Shown here: in pieces, positions 18,259-26,706 of the stretch
Position numbering within the stretch: position 1 is the first letter of the stretch
Layout: each line of letters begins with the position of its first letter
From: Oceanobacillus rekensis
GTDB lineage: Bacteria; Bacillota; Bacilli; Bacillales; Amphibacillaceae
Length of the DNA stretch: 64,000 nucleotides
NCBI RefSeq assembly: GCF_002153375.1
Contig: NZ_MTBQ01000002.1
Location: forward strand, 250,223-314,222
Direction: 5' to 3'
Program-made: the position numbers and the translations under genes
The notes under the pieces: model-generated
Seen by the model: the letters and a program-made list of their open reading frames with translations, nothing else
The model's database searches: none
Told to the model about the DNA's origin: nothing

Positions 18259-18319
18259 GTGTGAAAATATGAAAGGAATTCTAATCTGTAGATAATATGG
18301 GAATAATCAATCATTATAT

Positions 18320-18665
18320 TTTGACCATATTGGATTTTTCAAGTCAAGAAACGAAGGTTTAAATCAGTGATTTAACTGAAACAAGATACTCATTATTGGC
18401 CTCTAAGTTACAGTTTAAGTGGAGTTATTTGCAAGTTTACTTAACGCATCAATCGAAACAGAAATTTATCCTGCTTATGGGAAATTATTAGCAACAGTCA
18501 ATTTAAATTTACCCTGTTTCGATCTTTAGTTAAAGTTTCTTTTCAAGCAGTTTCTTCTATTACTAAGATTGATGGGAAAATAGTTACTGGTATGATGAAG
18601 GCAAAAATGTAGCAGCAAAGGGGATAGGAACATTTAAAATATCCTTATTCTTAATAACAAAATAG
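18320..18665 (+). pseudogene. Decayed PaaI-like acyl-CoA thioesterase
   Basis: The 417-base gap after the thiolase is not empty. Pieces in different frames match the intact thioesterase at 19477: HIGF near the start, FASLLNASIETEIYPAYG and KLLATVNLNL in the middle, and YDEGKNVAAKGIGTFKI at the end (compare LLAKGVGTFKLI). Several frameshifts and stops separate them, and no ribosome site with a usable start remains. The last frame ends at TAG 18665, inside the ribosome site region of the next gene. Seen directly by comparison; the exact left border is approximate. Confidence 0.75.
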
Positions 18666-18675
18666 GAGTGGTAAT

Positions 18676-19455
18676 ATGGGTTTTGAAAAAATCGAAGTTA
18701 AAACAAGTGGAAAATTAGGGTACATTACAATTAATCGACCAGAAGTGAGAAATGCATTAAATAGGGAAACTTTAGAAGAGATAGTAGTAGCCATTGAAAG
18801 TCTTACCAAAAATAAAGAAGTAGGCTGCATAATCTTTACTGGTAAAGGTGAAAAATCATTTGCTGCAGGAGCAGATATTAAACAATTACGAGAAAAAACA
18901 GCATTAGAAGCTTTAAATCCATTTAGCATGCAAGGAGTCTATGATATTATTGAGAACTGTGAAAAGCCAACGATAGCCATGGTAAATGGTTTTGCACTTG
19001 GTGGAGGGTGTGAACTAGCAATGGCTTGTGATATTAGAGTAGCCTCTACAAATGCTAAATTTGGCTTGCCCGAATTAAATCTGTCAATAATTCCTAGTGC
19101 TGGAGGAACACAACGTCTTGCTCGTTTAGTAGGGAAAGGTAAAGCACTGGAAATGATTTTAACCGGAAAAATGATAAGTGCAAACGAGGCCTTAACGTTT
19201 GGTTTAGTTTCAGAAGTTGTGGAGTTTGAGGAACTAAACAATACCGTAAAGGAATATGCAAACCAAATATTAAATAAAGGCCCTTTAGCTGTAAAGCTTG
19301 CCAAAATAGCTGTTAATTATGGAACTGAAGCTGATATTAAAACAGGTTTATTACTAGAAAAACTTTCGCAAGCCGTATTATTTAGTTCTGAGGACAAAAA
19401 TGAGGGAACACAAGCGTTCATAGAAAAGCGTAAGCCTAACTTCCAAGGGAAATAA
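18676..19455 (+). CDS. Enoyl-CoA hydratase
   Basis: 259 residues. Both catalytic Glu residues of classical crotonase are present, in GGGCELAMACDIR and FGLPELNLSIIPSAGG. EKSFAAGADIKQLRE forms the oxyanion-hole loop. Adds water to trans-2-enoyl-CoA to give (S)-3-hydroxyacyl-CoA, the substrate of the dehydrogenase at 12378. It is the only crotonase in the window with the full hydratase signature. ATAGGAGTG site before the ATG; the thioesterase gene follows after 21 bases. Confidence 0.95.
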   Translation: MGFEKIEVKTSGKLGYITINRPEVRNALNRETLEEIVVAIESLTKNKEVGCIIFTGKGEKSFAAGADIKQLREKTALEALNPFSMQGVYDIIENCEKPTIAMVNGFALGGGCELAMACDIRVASTNAKFGLPELNLSIIPSAGGTQRLARLVGKGKALEMILTGKMISANEALTFGLVSEVVEFEELNNTVKEYANQILNKGPLAVKLAKIAVNYGTEADIKTGLLLEKLSQAVLFSSEDKNEGTQAFIEKRKPNFQGK

Positions 19456-19476
19456 AGTTTCATAGGAGGGCTGATA

Positions 19477-19920
19477 TTGGTAAGTACAATTAATGAAATA
19501 AAAGAAAGTTTTGAATCGAGTGCATTTTTTTCCCATATTGGATTTGAAATTATTAGCTTTGAAGAGGGGAGCGTAAAACTCAAGCTCCCAATAAAAAGAC
19601 AGTTATTAAATGCAAATGAGACATTGCATGGGGGTGTTCATGCCACAATGCTTGATCTCATAATGGGAATGACTACTAGATCTGTTACTAAAACACGCTG
19701 TACGACTATTAATTTAAATATTAACTACCTTGCTCCTACTACGGGGGGAGCAATATTCGCTAGCGGAAAGATACTGAGACAAGGATACCGTATTGTAACA
19801 GTAGAAGGCGAGCTAGCTGATGATGAAGGACGTTTGCTAGCAAAGGGTGTTGGGACATTTAAATTAATAAGGGATAGAGATAAAAAAGAAAAAAGAGAAA
19901 TATATAAGACACAAATCTAA
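19477..19920 (+). CDS. PaaI-family hotdog acyl-CoA thioesterase
   Basis: 147 residues from TTG 19477, 6 bases after AGGAGGG. Hotdog-fold motif NETLHGGVHATMLDLIMGM (about residues 47-65), TTINLNINYLAP and LLAKGVGTFKLI are typical of the PaaI/YbdB-like group. Hydrolyses acyl-CoA, probably to relieve CoA trapping or discard dead-end esters. A degraded relative lies at 18320, so this is the surviving copy of a pair. Followed by a strong terminator that ends the operon. Confidence 0.9.
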   Translation: MVSTINEIKESFESSAFFSHIGFEIISFEEGSVKLKLPIKRQLLNANETLHGGVHATMLDLIMGMTTRSVTKTRCTTINLNINYLAPTTGGAIFASGKILRQGYRIVTVEGELADDEGRLLAKGVGTFKLIRDRDKKEKREIYKTQI

Positions 19921-19930
19921 GTCTATTTGA

Positions 19931-19986
19931 GTGATCAATAGCAGGGCTGAAATTTTTCTTCTCTATTGATCACAATATTTTTTATT
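19931..19986 (+). terminator. Rho-independent terminator
   Basis: GTGATCAATAG (19931-19941) and CTATTGATCAC (19963-19973) form a perfect 11-base stem, followed by AATATTTTTTATT. It closes the operon ending with the thioesterase. Confidence 0.85.
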
Positions 19987-20006
19987 AATTTAATATACAA
20001 ATAATA

Positions 20007-20034
20007 TTGATTTATCAAATAATTGTGTTATAAT
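20007..20034 (+). promoter_or_regulatory. Sigma-A-type promoter before the ligase operon
   Basis: TTGATT (20007-20012), 16-base spacer, TATAAT (20029-20034). It lies 68 bases before the ligase start and immediately upstream of the palindrome at 20054, which would sit in the early transcribed region. Confidence 0.6.
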
Positions 20035-20053
20035 TTAATTAAATATTCAGAAC

Positions 20054-20071
20054 ATACCACTCAGTTAGTAT
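20054..20071 (+). promoter_or_regulatory. TetR-type operator, site 1
   Basis: ATACCACTCAGTTAGTAT. The right arm GTTAGTAT is identical to sites 2 (21706) and 3 (59342); the left arm matches the ideal ATACTAAC at 5 of 8 bases. Size and symmetry suit a TetR-family repressor, plausibly the one encoded at 27953. Confidence 0.55.
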
Positions 20072-20101
20072 CATAACATTCCTAATGGAGGTTCGAATTA
20101 T

Positions 20102-21685
20102 ATGGAAAAACCTTGGATTAAGCATTATGCTAAAGGAACTCCAAAAGAGATAGACATTCCTGGTATCTCCATTCCACAAATACTCAGTGAAACTGTAGAA
20201 AAGTATTCAGATCATACCGCTATTACTTTCTTTAATCAGACGTATACATATACCCAACTAGATAAAATGATTAAAAATGTAGCTAGTTCATTGAGTAATA
20301 TTGGAGTAGCGAAAGGAGATACTGTTGCTCTGATGCTTCCAAATTGTCCGCAATACCCAATAAGCTATTATGCTGCATTGATGTGTGGGGCAACTATCGT
20401 CCAAATTAATCCAATGTATAAGTCATCGGAGTTATTGCATGTACTTAATGATTCAGGAGCAGAAGTAATAATAGTTTTAGAGAGCTTACTTCCTCGGATT
20501 GAAGAAGTAAAAGATGCAACCTTAATATCTACTATTATTCCGGTTTCAATTGAAAGCGATTGCAAGTTTAACGACTATCTTAAGGATAAAGGTTTACCCA
20601 TCCCAACTGTAGATATTAATCCTATGGAAGATATAGCAGTGCTTCAATATACAGGTGGAACAACTGGACGTTCAAAAGGGGCAATGTTATCACACTATAA
20701 TCTTGTTGCGAATATTGTACAAAGTTATGCAACTTCACAAGTTAAAATTAATAAAGGGGAAGAGAGAGTACTTACCATTACACCTTTGTTTCATGTCTAC
20801 GGTATGACAAGTTGCATGAACCTTACATTTTACATTGGAGGAAACTTAATCTTGGTTCCTAGATTCGATGTTAAAGAAACAGTTAATGTGATTGAACAAA
20901 CAAAACCAACCATCTTCCCAGGCGTTCCAACCATGTACATTGCATTATTAAACTATTATAAGGAGCGCAAATTTGACCTTAGTTGTTTAAAGACTTGCTC
21001 AAGTGGATCGGCGCCATTACCAGTAGAAGTAATTCAGACTTTTAATAAAACAAGCGGATCTATTGTTGCAGAAGGTTACGGATTATCCGAAGCATCTCCT
21101 ACAACACATCGCAATCCAATTGTCGGTATACAAAAGCCTGGAAGTGTCGGTATTCCAATTCTAAATACGGATGCCAAAATTGTGGATTCAGTTACCGGTG
21201 GGGAAGCGCTTGCTGTTGGAGAAGTTGGCGAATTAGTAGTAAAAGGTCCACAAATTATGAAAGGCTATTGGAATATGCCTGAAGAAACCAATCAGGTTTT
21301 ACGGCATGGGTGGCTCTATACCGGTGATCTAGCAAAAATAGATGAAGATGGTTATTTCTATATTGTAGGCAGAAAGAAAGAAATGATTATTGCTAGCGGA
21401 TATAATGTTTATCCGGTTGAAATTGAAGATGTTATTTATACACATCCAAAAGTATTAGAAGCAGCTGTTATTGGTGTTCCAGATAAATATAGGGGAGAAA
21501 CAGCAAAAGCTGTTGTTGCGCTAAAAGAAAAGGAACATCTTACGGAGGAGGAGTTAATTTTATTTTGCAGGGAAAAATTAGCGGCATATAAGGTTCCCCA
21601 TTCTGTAGAATTTGTGGACGAGTTTCCGAAAACTTCTGTAGGGAAAATACTAAAGAGGAAACTACTAGAACAATTTAATACTTAA
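20102..21685 (+). CDS. Fatty-acid/carboxylate-CoA ligase (AMP-forming)
   Basis: 527 residues. P-loop YTGGTTGRSKGAML (about 184-197), GYGLSEASPTTHRNP, YTGDLAKIDEDGYF, GRKKEMIIASGYNVYP and the lid Lys in KTSVGKILKRKL are all intact. Very like the ligase at 10763, implying duplication with similar mid-length acid substrates. First gene of an operon behind its own promoter and TetR-type operator. The operon goes on with ACAD, SDR, hydratase subunits, ACAD10/11-like enzyme, SDR and thiolase, so the activated acid probably enters that route. Confidence 0.94.
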   Translation: MEKPWIKHYAKGTPKEIDIPGISIPQILSETVEKYSDHTAITFFNQTYTYTQLDKMIKNVASSLSNIGVAKGDTVALMLPNCPQYPISYYAALMCGATIVQINPMYKSSELLHVLNDSGAEVIIVLESLLPRIEEVKDATLISTIIPVSIESDCKFNDYLKDKGLPIPTVDINPMEDIAVLQYTGGTTGRSKGAMLSHYNLVANIVQSYATSQVKINKGEERVLTITPLFHVYGMTSCMNLTFYIGGNLILVPRFDVKETVNVIEQTKPTIFPGVPTMYIALLNYYKERKFDLSCLKTCSSGSAPLPVEVIQTFNKTSGSIVAEGYGLSEASPTTHRNPIVGIQKPGSVGIPILNTDAKIVDSVTGGEALAVGEVGELVVKGPQIMKGYWNMPEETNQVLRHGWLYTGDLAKIDEDGYFYIVGRKKEMIIASGYNVYPVEIEDVIYTHPKVLEAAVIGVPDKYRGETAKAVVALKEKEHLTEEELILFCREKLAAYKVPHSVEFVDEFPKTSVGKILKRKLLEQFNT

Positions 21686-21705
21686 TTGAGAATAATTTTA
21701 CCAGC

Positions 21706-21723
21706 ATACTAACCAGTTAGTAT
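21706..21723 (+). promoter_or_regulatory. TetR-type operator, site 2
   Basis: ATACTAACCAGTTAGTAT: arms ATACTAAC and GTTAGTAT are perfect complements around a 2-base centre. Best of the three copies. It lies between the ligase stop and the ACAD start at 21776, suggesting a second regulated promoter inside the cluster. Confidence 0.7.
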
Positions 21724-21775
21724 TTTCGGCACAAATCTATCATATATATAGATTATAAAAAAGGAGAGATAAGAC

Positions 21776-22954
21776 ATGCATTTAAGATTAACGGAAGAAC
21801 AAAAAATGGTTCAAGAAACGATTCGTAAATTTGTTGAAAAGGAATTAATACCACTTGAAAATGAAGTGCTTCGGAATGAAAGGGAAGGGAAACCAAGTCT
21901 TCCAATTGAAAAACAGGAAGAGCTTACTTTAAAGGCAAAAAATGCAGGCTTTTGGGGGATCAATACACCGGAAGAATATGGTGGTGCTGATTTGGGACAA
22001 ATGATGCAAGCTATCGTTTCAATGGAAGTTTCAAAAACCTTCGTTCCTTTCAAATTTGGAGGGTCTGCTGATAATATCCTTTATTATGCAAACGATGTAC
22101 AGAAGGAAAAGTACCTCATTCCAACAATTAATGGAGAGAAGAAATCGTGTTTTGCAATGACAGAGCCAGGTGCAGGATCTGATACAAGAAATATTAGGAT
22201 GACAGCAGTTAAGGATAGTAACGAATGGGTGCTGAACGGTGAAAAAACGTTTATAACCGGTGGGAATGAAGCTGACTTTGTAATGGTTATTGCGATTACA
22301 GATAAAGAATTACATCAGAAATCAAAAGGTCGTCAAGGCGTTACGTGTTTCATTGCTGACCGTGACATGGGCTGGAGGTCTGAGTATATTCATACAATGG
22401 GAGAATGGGGTCCTGCTAGTTTAGTCTTTGAAAATGTTCGTGTTCCTGAAGAAAATATCCTAGGAGAACTTCATGGCGGATATAACCTTGGATTAGAATG
22501 GATTGGTTTTGCAAGATGGATTGTTGGGGCACGTGCAGTTGGTTCGGCAGAACGTTTATTGCAAATGGCGATTGATTATGCAAATGAGCGTGAGACGTTT
22601 GGGAAACCAATTTCTGAAAGGCAAGCAATTCAGTGGCAGATAGCAGATTCTGCAGTTGAAATTGAAGCGGCTAAATGGTTGGCGCTAAATGCTGCATTTA
22701 CACTTGACCAAGGAGAAGATAATCGTCATCTAGCTTCAATGGCTAAATTGTATGGAGCAAATATGGGCAATAGAGTAATTGACCGGGTCCTACAAATTCA
22801 TGGCGGAATGGGATATACAAGAGAATTGCCAATAGAACGCTGGTACCGTGAGGCAAGACTATGGAGAATTTATGATGGTACAGATGAAATTCAACGCTTG
22901 ATTATCTCTAGGAATCTATTAAAAGGTAATGTAAAAATCGGACAATATATCTAA
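21776..22954 (+). CDS. Acyl-CoA dehydrogenase
   Basis: 392 residues. FAMTEPGAGSDTRN (about residues 126-139) and GEKTFITGGNEADFVMV give the ACAD fold. The C-terminal base segment reads IYDGTDEIQRL, with Asp where classical enzymes have Glu, a change that may shift rate or substrate range. Preceded by AAAAAGGAGAG and by operator site 2, so it has its own control. Followed by an SDR after 32 bases. Substrate unknown; sequence is distinct from the 6467/15898 pair. Confidence 0.94.
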   Translation: MHLRLTEEQKMVQETIRKFVEKELIPLENEVLRNEREGKPSLPIEKQEELTLKAKNAGFWGINTPEEYGGADLGQMMQAIVSMEVSKTFVPFKFGGSADNILYYANDVQKEKYLIPTINGEKKSCFAMTEPGAGSDTRNIRMTAVKDSNEWVLNGEKTFITGGNEADFVMVIAITDKELHQKSKGRQGVTCFIADRDMGWRSEYIHTMGEWGPASLVFENVRVPEENILGELHGGYNLGLEWIGFARWIVGARAVGSAERLLQMAIDYANERETFGKPISERQAIQWQIADSAVEIEAAKWLALNAAFTLDQGEDNRHLASMAKLYGANMGNRVIDRVLQIHGGMGYTRELPIERWYREARLWRIYDGTDEIQRLIISRNLLKGNVKIGQYI

Positions 22955-22986
22955 AAATATAGATCAAAACATAGGAGGAATGAGAA

Positions 22987-23751
22987 ATGGCAGGGAATTT
23001 TGAAGGTAGAGTAGCATTTATTACAGGTGGTAGCAGAGGGATTGGAAAAGGTGTTGCATTAAGGTTTGCAGAGGAAGGGGCAAAGGTTGCAGTTATTGAT
23101 ATTAATGAAGAAGCATTGAATGAGATAAAAACAGAATTTGCTGAAAATGGTTATAAAATTTTCACCAAGAAAGCGAATGTTGTTAACGTGGAAGAAGTAG
23201 AAGCAGCAGTACAAGAAATTGTTGCAACCTATGGAACAGTAGATATATTAGTAAATAATGCAGGGATTATCCGCGATAATCTATTTTTCAAAATGACAGA
23301 TAGTGACTGGCAACAAGTTATGGATGTTCATTTAAAAGGGTCTTTTAATGTAGCAAGATCAGTTCAAAAATACATGGTAGATCAAAAATATGGTCGTATA
23401 ATTAATATTTCATCTACATCTGCACTTGGAAATCGCGGGCAAGCAAATTATGCGACAGCGAAAGCAGGTTTGCAAGGATTTACAAAAACACTAGCAATTG
23501 AACTAGGAAAATATGGAATCACTGCAAACTCTGTTGCGCCGGGATTCATTGAAACGGAAATGACAAGAGCAACTGCTGAAAGAGTAGGCGTTCCTTTTGA
23601 TGAGTTTGTAAAATTTAGCGTTGGTAAAATTCCTGTTGCTAGAAGTGGTAAACCAGCGGATATAGCCAATGCAGTTGCGTTTTTTGCTGATGAAAAATCA
23701 TCCTTTGTTAGTGGCCAAGTTATTTATGTTGCAGGAGGACCAAAAGCGTAA
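22987..23751 (+). CDS. SDR-family dehydrogenase (FabG/PhaB-like)
   Basis: 254 residues. Cofactor loop TGGSRGIGKGVA (about 14-25), NNAG at about 90, catalytic Ser in INISSTSALG, and YATAKAG with the Tyr-Lys pair (about 157-163). C-terminal GFIETEMT and SGQVIYVAGGPKA. Resembles 3-oxoacyl-ACP/CoA reductases; in this setting it more likely oxidises an (R)-3-hydroxyacyl-CoA made by the adjacent MaoC-type hydratase. Direction is inferred from context. Ribosome site ATAGGAGG. Confidence 0.92.
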   Translation: MAGNFEGRVAFITGGSRGIGKGVALRFAEEGAKVAVIDINEEALNEIKTEFAENGYKIFTKKANVVNVEEVEAAVQEIVATYGTVDILVNNAGIIRDNLFFKMTDSDWQQVMDVHLKGSFNVARSVQKYMVDQKYGRIINISSTSALGNRGQANYATAKAGLQGFTKTLAIELGKYGITANSVAPGFIETEMTRATAERVGVPFDEFVKFSVGKIPVARSGKPADIANAVAFFADEKSSFVSGQVIYVAGGPKA

Positions 23752-23781
23752 CTCTATATATTTATATAAAGGAGATGTGAT

Positions 23782-24237
23782 GTGTGTATGTTTGAGGAGC
23801 TTATTGGAAAAAAATCAAATAAAGTAAAAAACAAAGTTGAAAGAGGCTTAGTAGAAAGGTTTGCAGAATCTATTGGTGATTCAAGCCCTATTTTTGTTGA
23901 TGAAGAGGCTGGAAAGCAATCAAGATATGGACAAAACATTGCACCGCCAACATTCCCTCGTACTTTTAACTATGGGAAGGTCAAGGGGCTCCATTTACCC
24001 AATAAGGGATTAATTCATGGCGAACAAATTTATCATTATGTTAGACCATTATTAGTTGGAGAAGAAATATATTGCTATACAGAAGTGAAAGATTACTATG
24101 ATAAAACAGGTAAAAATGGCTTGATGGGTTTTTTACTCACGAAAAGATATGGTGAGGATTTAAAAGGAAACCTTATTTTTACCGAAGAATCGATTGTTAT
24201 TATCAATGAGGCTGTAAGGGAGGCATTGAAGGTATGA
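23782..24237 (+). CDS. MaoC-like dehydratase subunit (N-terminal/FAS1-type hotdog)
   Basis: 151 residues from GTG 23782, 7 bases after AAAGGAG (ATG 23788 is an alternative). Hotdog-fold protein of the FAS1-dehydratase-like group: FAESIGDSSPIFVDEEAG and APPTFPRTF, then LIHGEQIYHYVRPLLVGE. It lacks the catalytic Asp/His hydratase motif, which the next gene has. The two overlap by ATGA, the usual layout of heteromeric (R)-specific enoyl-CoA hydratases such as mycobacterial ChsH1/ChsH2 or HadAB. Probably the acyl-binding, non-catalytic half. Confidence 0.88.
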   Translation: MCMFEELIGKKSNKVKNKVERGLVERFAESIGDSSPIFVDEEAGKQSRYGQNIAPPTFPRTFNYGKVKGLHLPNKGLIHGEQIYHYVRPLLVGEEIYCYTEVKDYYDKTGKNGLMGFLLTKRYGEDLKGNLIFTEESIVIINEAVREALKV

Positions 24238-24632
24238 AACAATTAGTTGAATTAACTTCGGGTGATGCATTGGAAACTATTCTAGAACCTGTAACTAGAA
24301 TGGATTTGATTAAATATTCAGGAGCCTCTGGAGATTTCAATCCAATTCACACAGTTGATGAAGAAGCTACAAAAGTAGGGTTACCTGGTATTATTGCCCA
24401 CGGAATGTGGACCATGGGGAATTTGGCAAAACTCTTTACACCTTATTACGAAGAAGGATTTATTCAAGATTATAAAATAAGATTTGCTGGAATGGTTTTT
24501 CTGGATGACGTTATTACGCTAAAGGCGAAAGTAGAGGAAAGTACAGACGAATATTCAGTTTTTAACGTTAAAGCTATCAACCAAAATGAAAAAGTAGTTA
24601 TCAAAGGTACGGTACGTTTCCTGAAAAGATAA
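24234..24632 (+). CDS. MaoC-like (R)-specific enoyl-CoA hydratase, catalytic subunit
   Basis: 132 residues, start overlapping the previous stop. SGASGDFNPIHTVDEEATKVG (about 31-51) holds the catalytic Asp and His of the hydratase-2 motif, followed by PGIIAHGMWTMG. Adds water to trans-2-enoyl-CoA to give the (R)-3-hydroxy isomer, opposite in stereochemistry to the crotonase route at 18676. Its partner is the 151-residue protein just upstream. The pair would serve substrates too bulky for crotonase, but that is inference. Confidence 0.9.
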   Translation: MKQLVELTSGDALETILEPVTRMDLIKYSGASGDFNPIHTVDEEATKVGLPGIIAHGMWTMGNLAKLFTPYYEEGFIQDYKIRFAGMVFLDDVITLKAKVEESTDEYSVFNVKAINQNEKVVIKGTVRFLKR

Positions 24633-24665
24633 TGGATAAAAATAATTTTAAAGGGGATTAGCTAA

Positions 24666-25871
24666 ATGAACTTTGAATATTCTGATAAAGTTAAGGAACT
24701 ACAAGAGAAACTAAACAATTTTATGGAGAAATATATCTACCCTAATGAGAAGAAATACGAGGAACAACTTAAACCAGATGATAGATTTGCGGTAGTACCA
24801 CCTATTATGGATGAACTAAAGCAAAAAGCTAGGGAAGAGGGACTTTGGAATCTATTTTTACCAGAGAGTGAATATGGTGCAGGTTTAACAAATGTAGAGT
24901 ACGCGCCGTTATGTGAAATCATGGGCCGATCTAGTATTGCCCCAGAGGTATTTAATTGTGCAGCACCTGATACGGGGAATATGGAGACTATTGTTCGATA
25001 TGGAACGGAAGAACATAAGGAAAGGTGGTTAAAACCTTTATTAGATGGAGAGATTCGTTCTTGTTTCTCAATGACCGAACCAGATGTGGCTTCATCGGAT
25101 GCAACAAATATTCAAGCTAGTATTGTGCGCGATGGGGATGAATATGTCATTAATGGTACTAAGTGGTGGTCTTCTGGTGCGGGTGACCCACGTTGTAAAA
25201 TTGCAATCGTTATGGGAAAAAATGACCCTGATGCACCAAAGCACAAACAGCAATCTATGATTCTAGTACCACTGGATACTCCGGGAGTCACTGTTAAGCG
25301 AACATTACCTGTGTTCGGCTATGACCATGCACCACACGGTCATGCAGAAATAGAATACAAAAATGTACGTGTACCAGCATCTAATATGCTACTTGGCGAA
25401 GGAAGAGGATTTGAAATTGCACAAGGAAGATTAGGGCCTGGTAGAATCCATCACTGTATGCGAACAATTGGCGCGGCAGAAAGAGCTTTAGAATTGTTAT
25501 GTAAGCGAGTGCAAGAGAGGGAAACTTTTGGGAAAAAACTAGCTGAACAAGGCGTTATTCAAGAATGGATTGCAGATGCAAGAATAAATATTGAACAGGC
25601 TAGACTTTTAACGCTTAAAGCTGCTTATATGATGGATACAGTCGGTAATAAAGAAGCAAAGGCAGAAATAGCGATGATTAAAGTTATTGCTCCTAATATG
25701 GCATTGGAAATAATTGATCGAGCAATTCAAGCATTTGGTGCTGCTGGTGTAACGGAAGATTACCCATTAGCTGCAACCTGGGTAAAGATTCGTACATTAA
25801 GGTTGGCTGATGGACCGGACGAAGTACACCGTAGAGCGATTGCAAGACTTGAATTAAAGAAATACCGTTAA
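24666..25871 (+). CDS. ACAD10/ACAD11-like (LvaC-like) acyl-CoA dehydrogenase
   Basis: 401 residues, longer than standard ACADs. Marks of the ACAD10/11 group are [17 protein letters not shown] (about 138-154), [21 protein letters not shown], and a C-terminal [20 protein letters not shown] in place of YEGT. Human ACAD10/11 fuse this domain to a phosphotransferase-type kinase and act on 4-hydroxyacyl-CoAs after phosphorylation; Pseudomonas LvaC does the same with separate LvaA. A matching separate kinase is at 31572. Predicted to convert a 4-phosphoacyl-CoA to an enoyl-CoA. Site AAAGGGG before the ATG. Confidence 0.92.
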   Translation: MNFEYSDKVKELQEKLNNFMEKYIYPNEKKYEEQLKPDDRFAVVPPIMDELKQKAREEGLWNLFLPESEYGAGLTNVEYAPLCEIMGRSSIAPEVFNCAAPDTGNMETIVRYGTEEHKERWLKPLLDGEIRSCFSMTEPDVASSDATNIQASIVRDGDEYVINGTKWWSSGAGDPRCKIAIVMGKNDPDAPKHKQQSMILVPLDTPGVTVKRTLPVFGYDHAPHGHAEIEYKNVRVPASNMLLGEGRGFEIAQGRLGPGRIHHCMRTIGAAERALELLCKRVQERETFGKKLAEQGVIQEWIADARINIEQARLLTLKAAYMMDTVGNKEAKAEIAMIKVIAPNMALEIIDRAIQAFGAAGVTEDYPLAATWVKIRTLRLADGPDEVHRRAIARLELKKYR

Positions 25872-25895
25872 ATTATAGGAATAAGGAGGGAAAAC

Positions 25896-26669
25896 ATGCA
25901 TGTTAATGAGCTTTTTAACCTAACAGGAAAGACTGCAATAATAACTGGAGGAGGTCGTGGTCTAGGCAAGCAAATTGCTGAAGGCTTCGCTGAAGCTGGT
26001 GCTAATATAGTTGTTTGTTCAAGAAAAGAAGAGAATTGTAAAGAAGTAAGTCAACAGCTACAAGACAAGGGAACCGAAACATTAGCACTAAAGTGTGATG
26101 TTACTAGTCCTGAAGATATTAAGGATGTTGTTGAAAAGACCCTTGAGAAATTTGGTAGGATTGACATATTAGTTAATAATAGTGGGGCTTCGTGGGGGGC
26201 TCCCGTTGATGAAATGCCATTAGAAGCTTTTCAAAAAGTAATGAATGTAAATGTTGTGGGGACATTTTTAATGTCACAAGCAGTTGGTAAGGTTATGACT
26301 GAGCAAAAATATGGAAAAATCATTAATATCGCTTCTGTTGCTGGACTGAGAGGGTCAAATCCAAAATTCATGGATGCAATAGGGTATAACTCAAGTAAGG
26401 GTGCAGTTATTACTTTTACAAAGGATCTAGCTGTTAAATGGGGACCACGTGGGATATATGTTAATGCAATTGCGCCAGGTTTCTTTCCAACGAAGATGTC
26501 GAAGGTTCTTATTGAACGAGGTGGAGATGAAATGCGTGAACGAACACCACTTCGAAAATTTGGCTCGGAAAATGACTTGAAAGGTGCAGCATTATTCTTA
26601 GCAGCTGCAGCATCAGATTTTGTAACTGGAGAAACGATTGTAGTTGATGGTGGAAAAAGTGCAATGTAA
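25896..26669 (+). CDS. SDR-family oxidoreductase
   Basis: 257 residues. TGGGRGLGKQIAEGFAEAG is the cofactor loop; NNSGASWGAPVDEMPLEAF (about 92-110), INIASVAGLRG, and YNSSKGAVI with the catalytic Tyr/Lys. C-terminal GETIVVDGGK. Resembles gluconate 5-dehydrogenase-like SDRs and is a close paralogue of the protein at 60864. Sits between the ACAD10/11-like enzyme and a thiolase, so it may interconvert an oxo- and hydroxyacyl-CoA, for example at C4 as LvaD does, or at C3. ATAAGGAGGG site. Confidence 0.92.
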   Translation: MHVNELFNLTGKTAIITGGGRGLGKQIAEGFAEAGANIVVCSRKEENCKEVSQQLQDKGTETLALKCDVTSPEDIKDVVEKTLEKFGRIDILVNNSGASWGAPVDEMPLEAFQKVMNVNVVGTFLMSQAVGKVMTEQKYGKIINIASVAGLRGSNPKFMDAIGYNSSKGAVITFTKDLAVKWGPRGIYVNAIAPGFFPTKMSKVLIERGGDEMRERTPLRKFGSENDLKGAALFLAAAASDFVTGETIVVDGGKSAM

Positions 26670-26706
26670 TAATTTAAGTAAAAAAAGATAAGGAGTGAAT
26701 GGAAAT

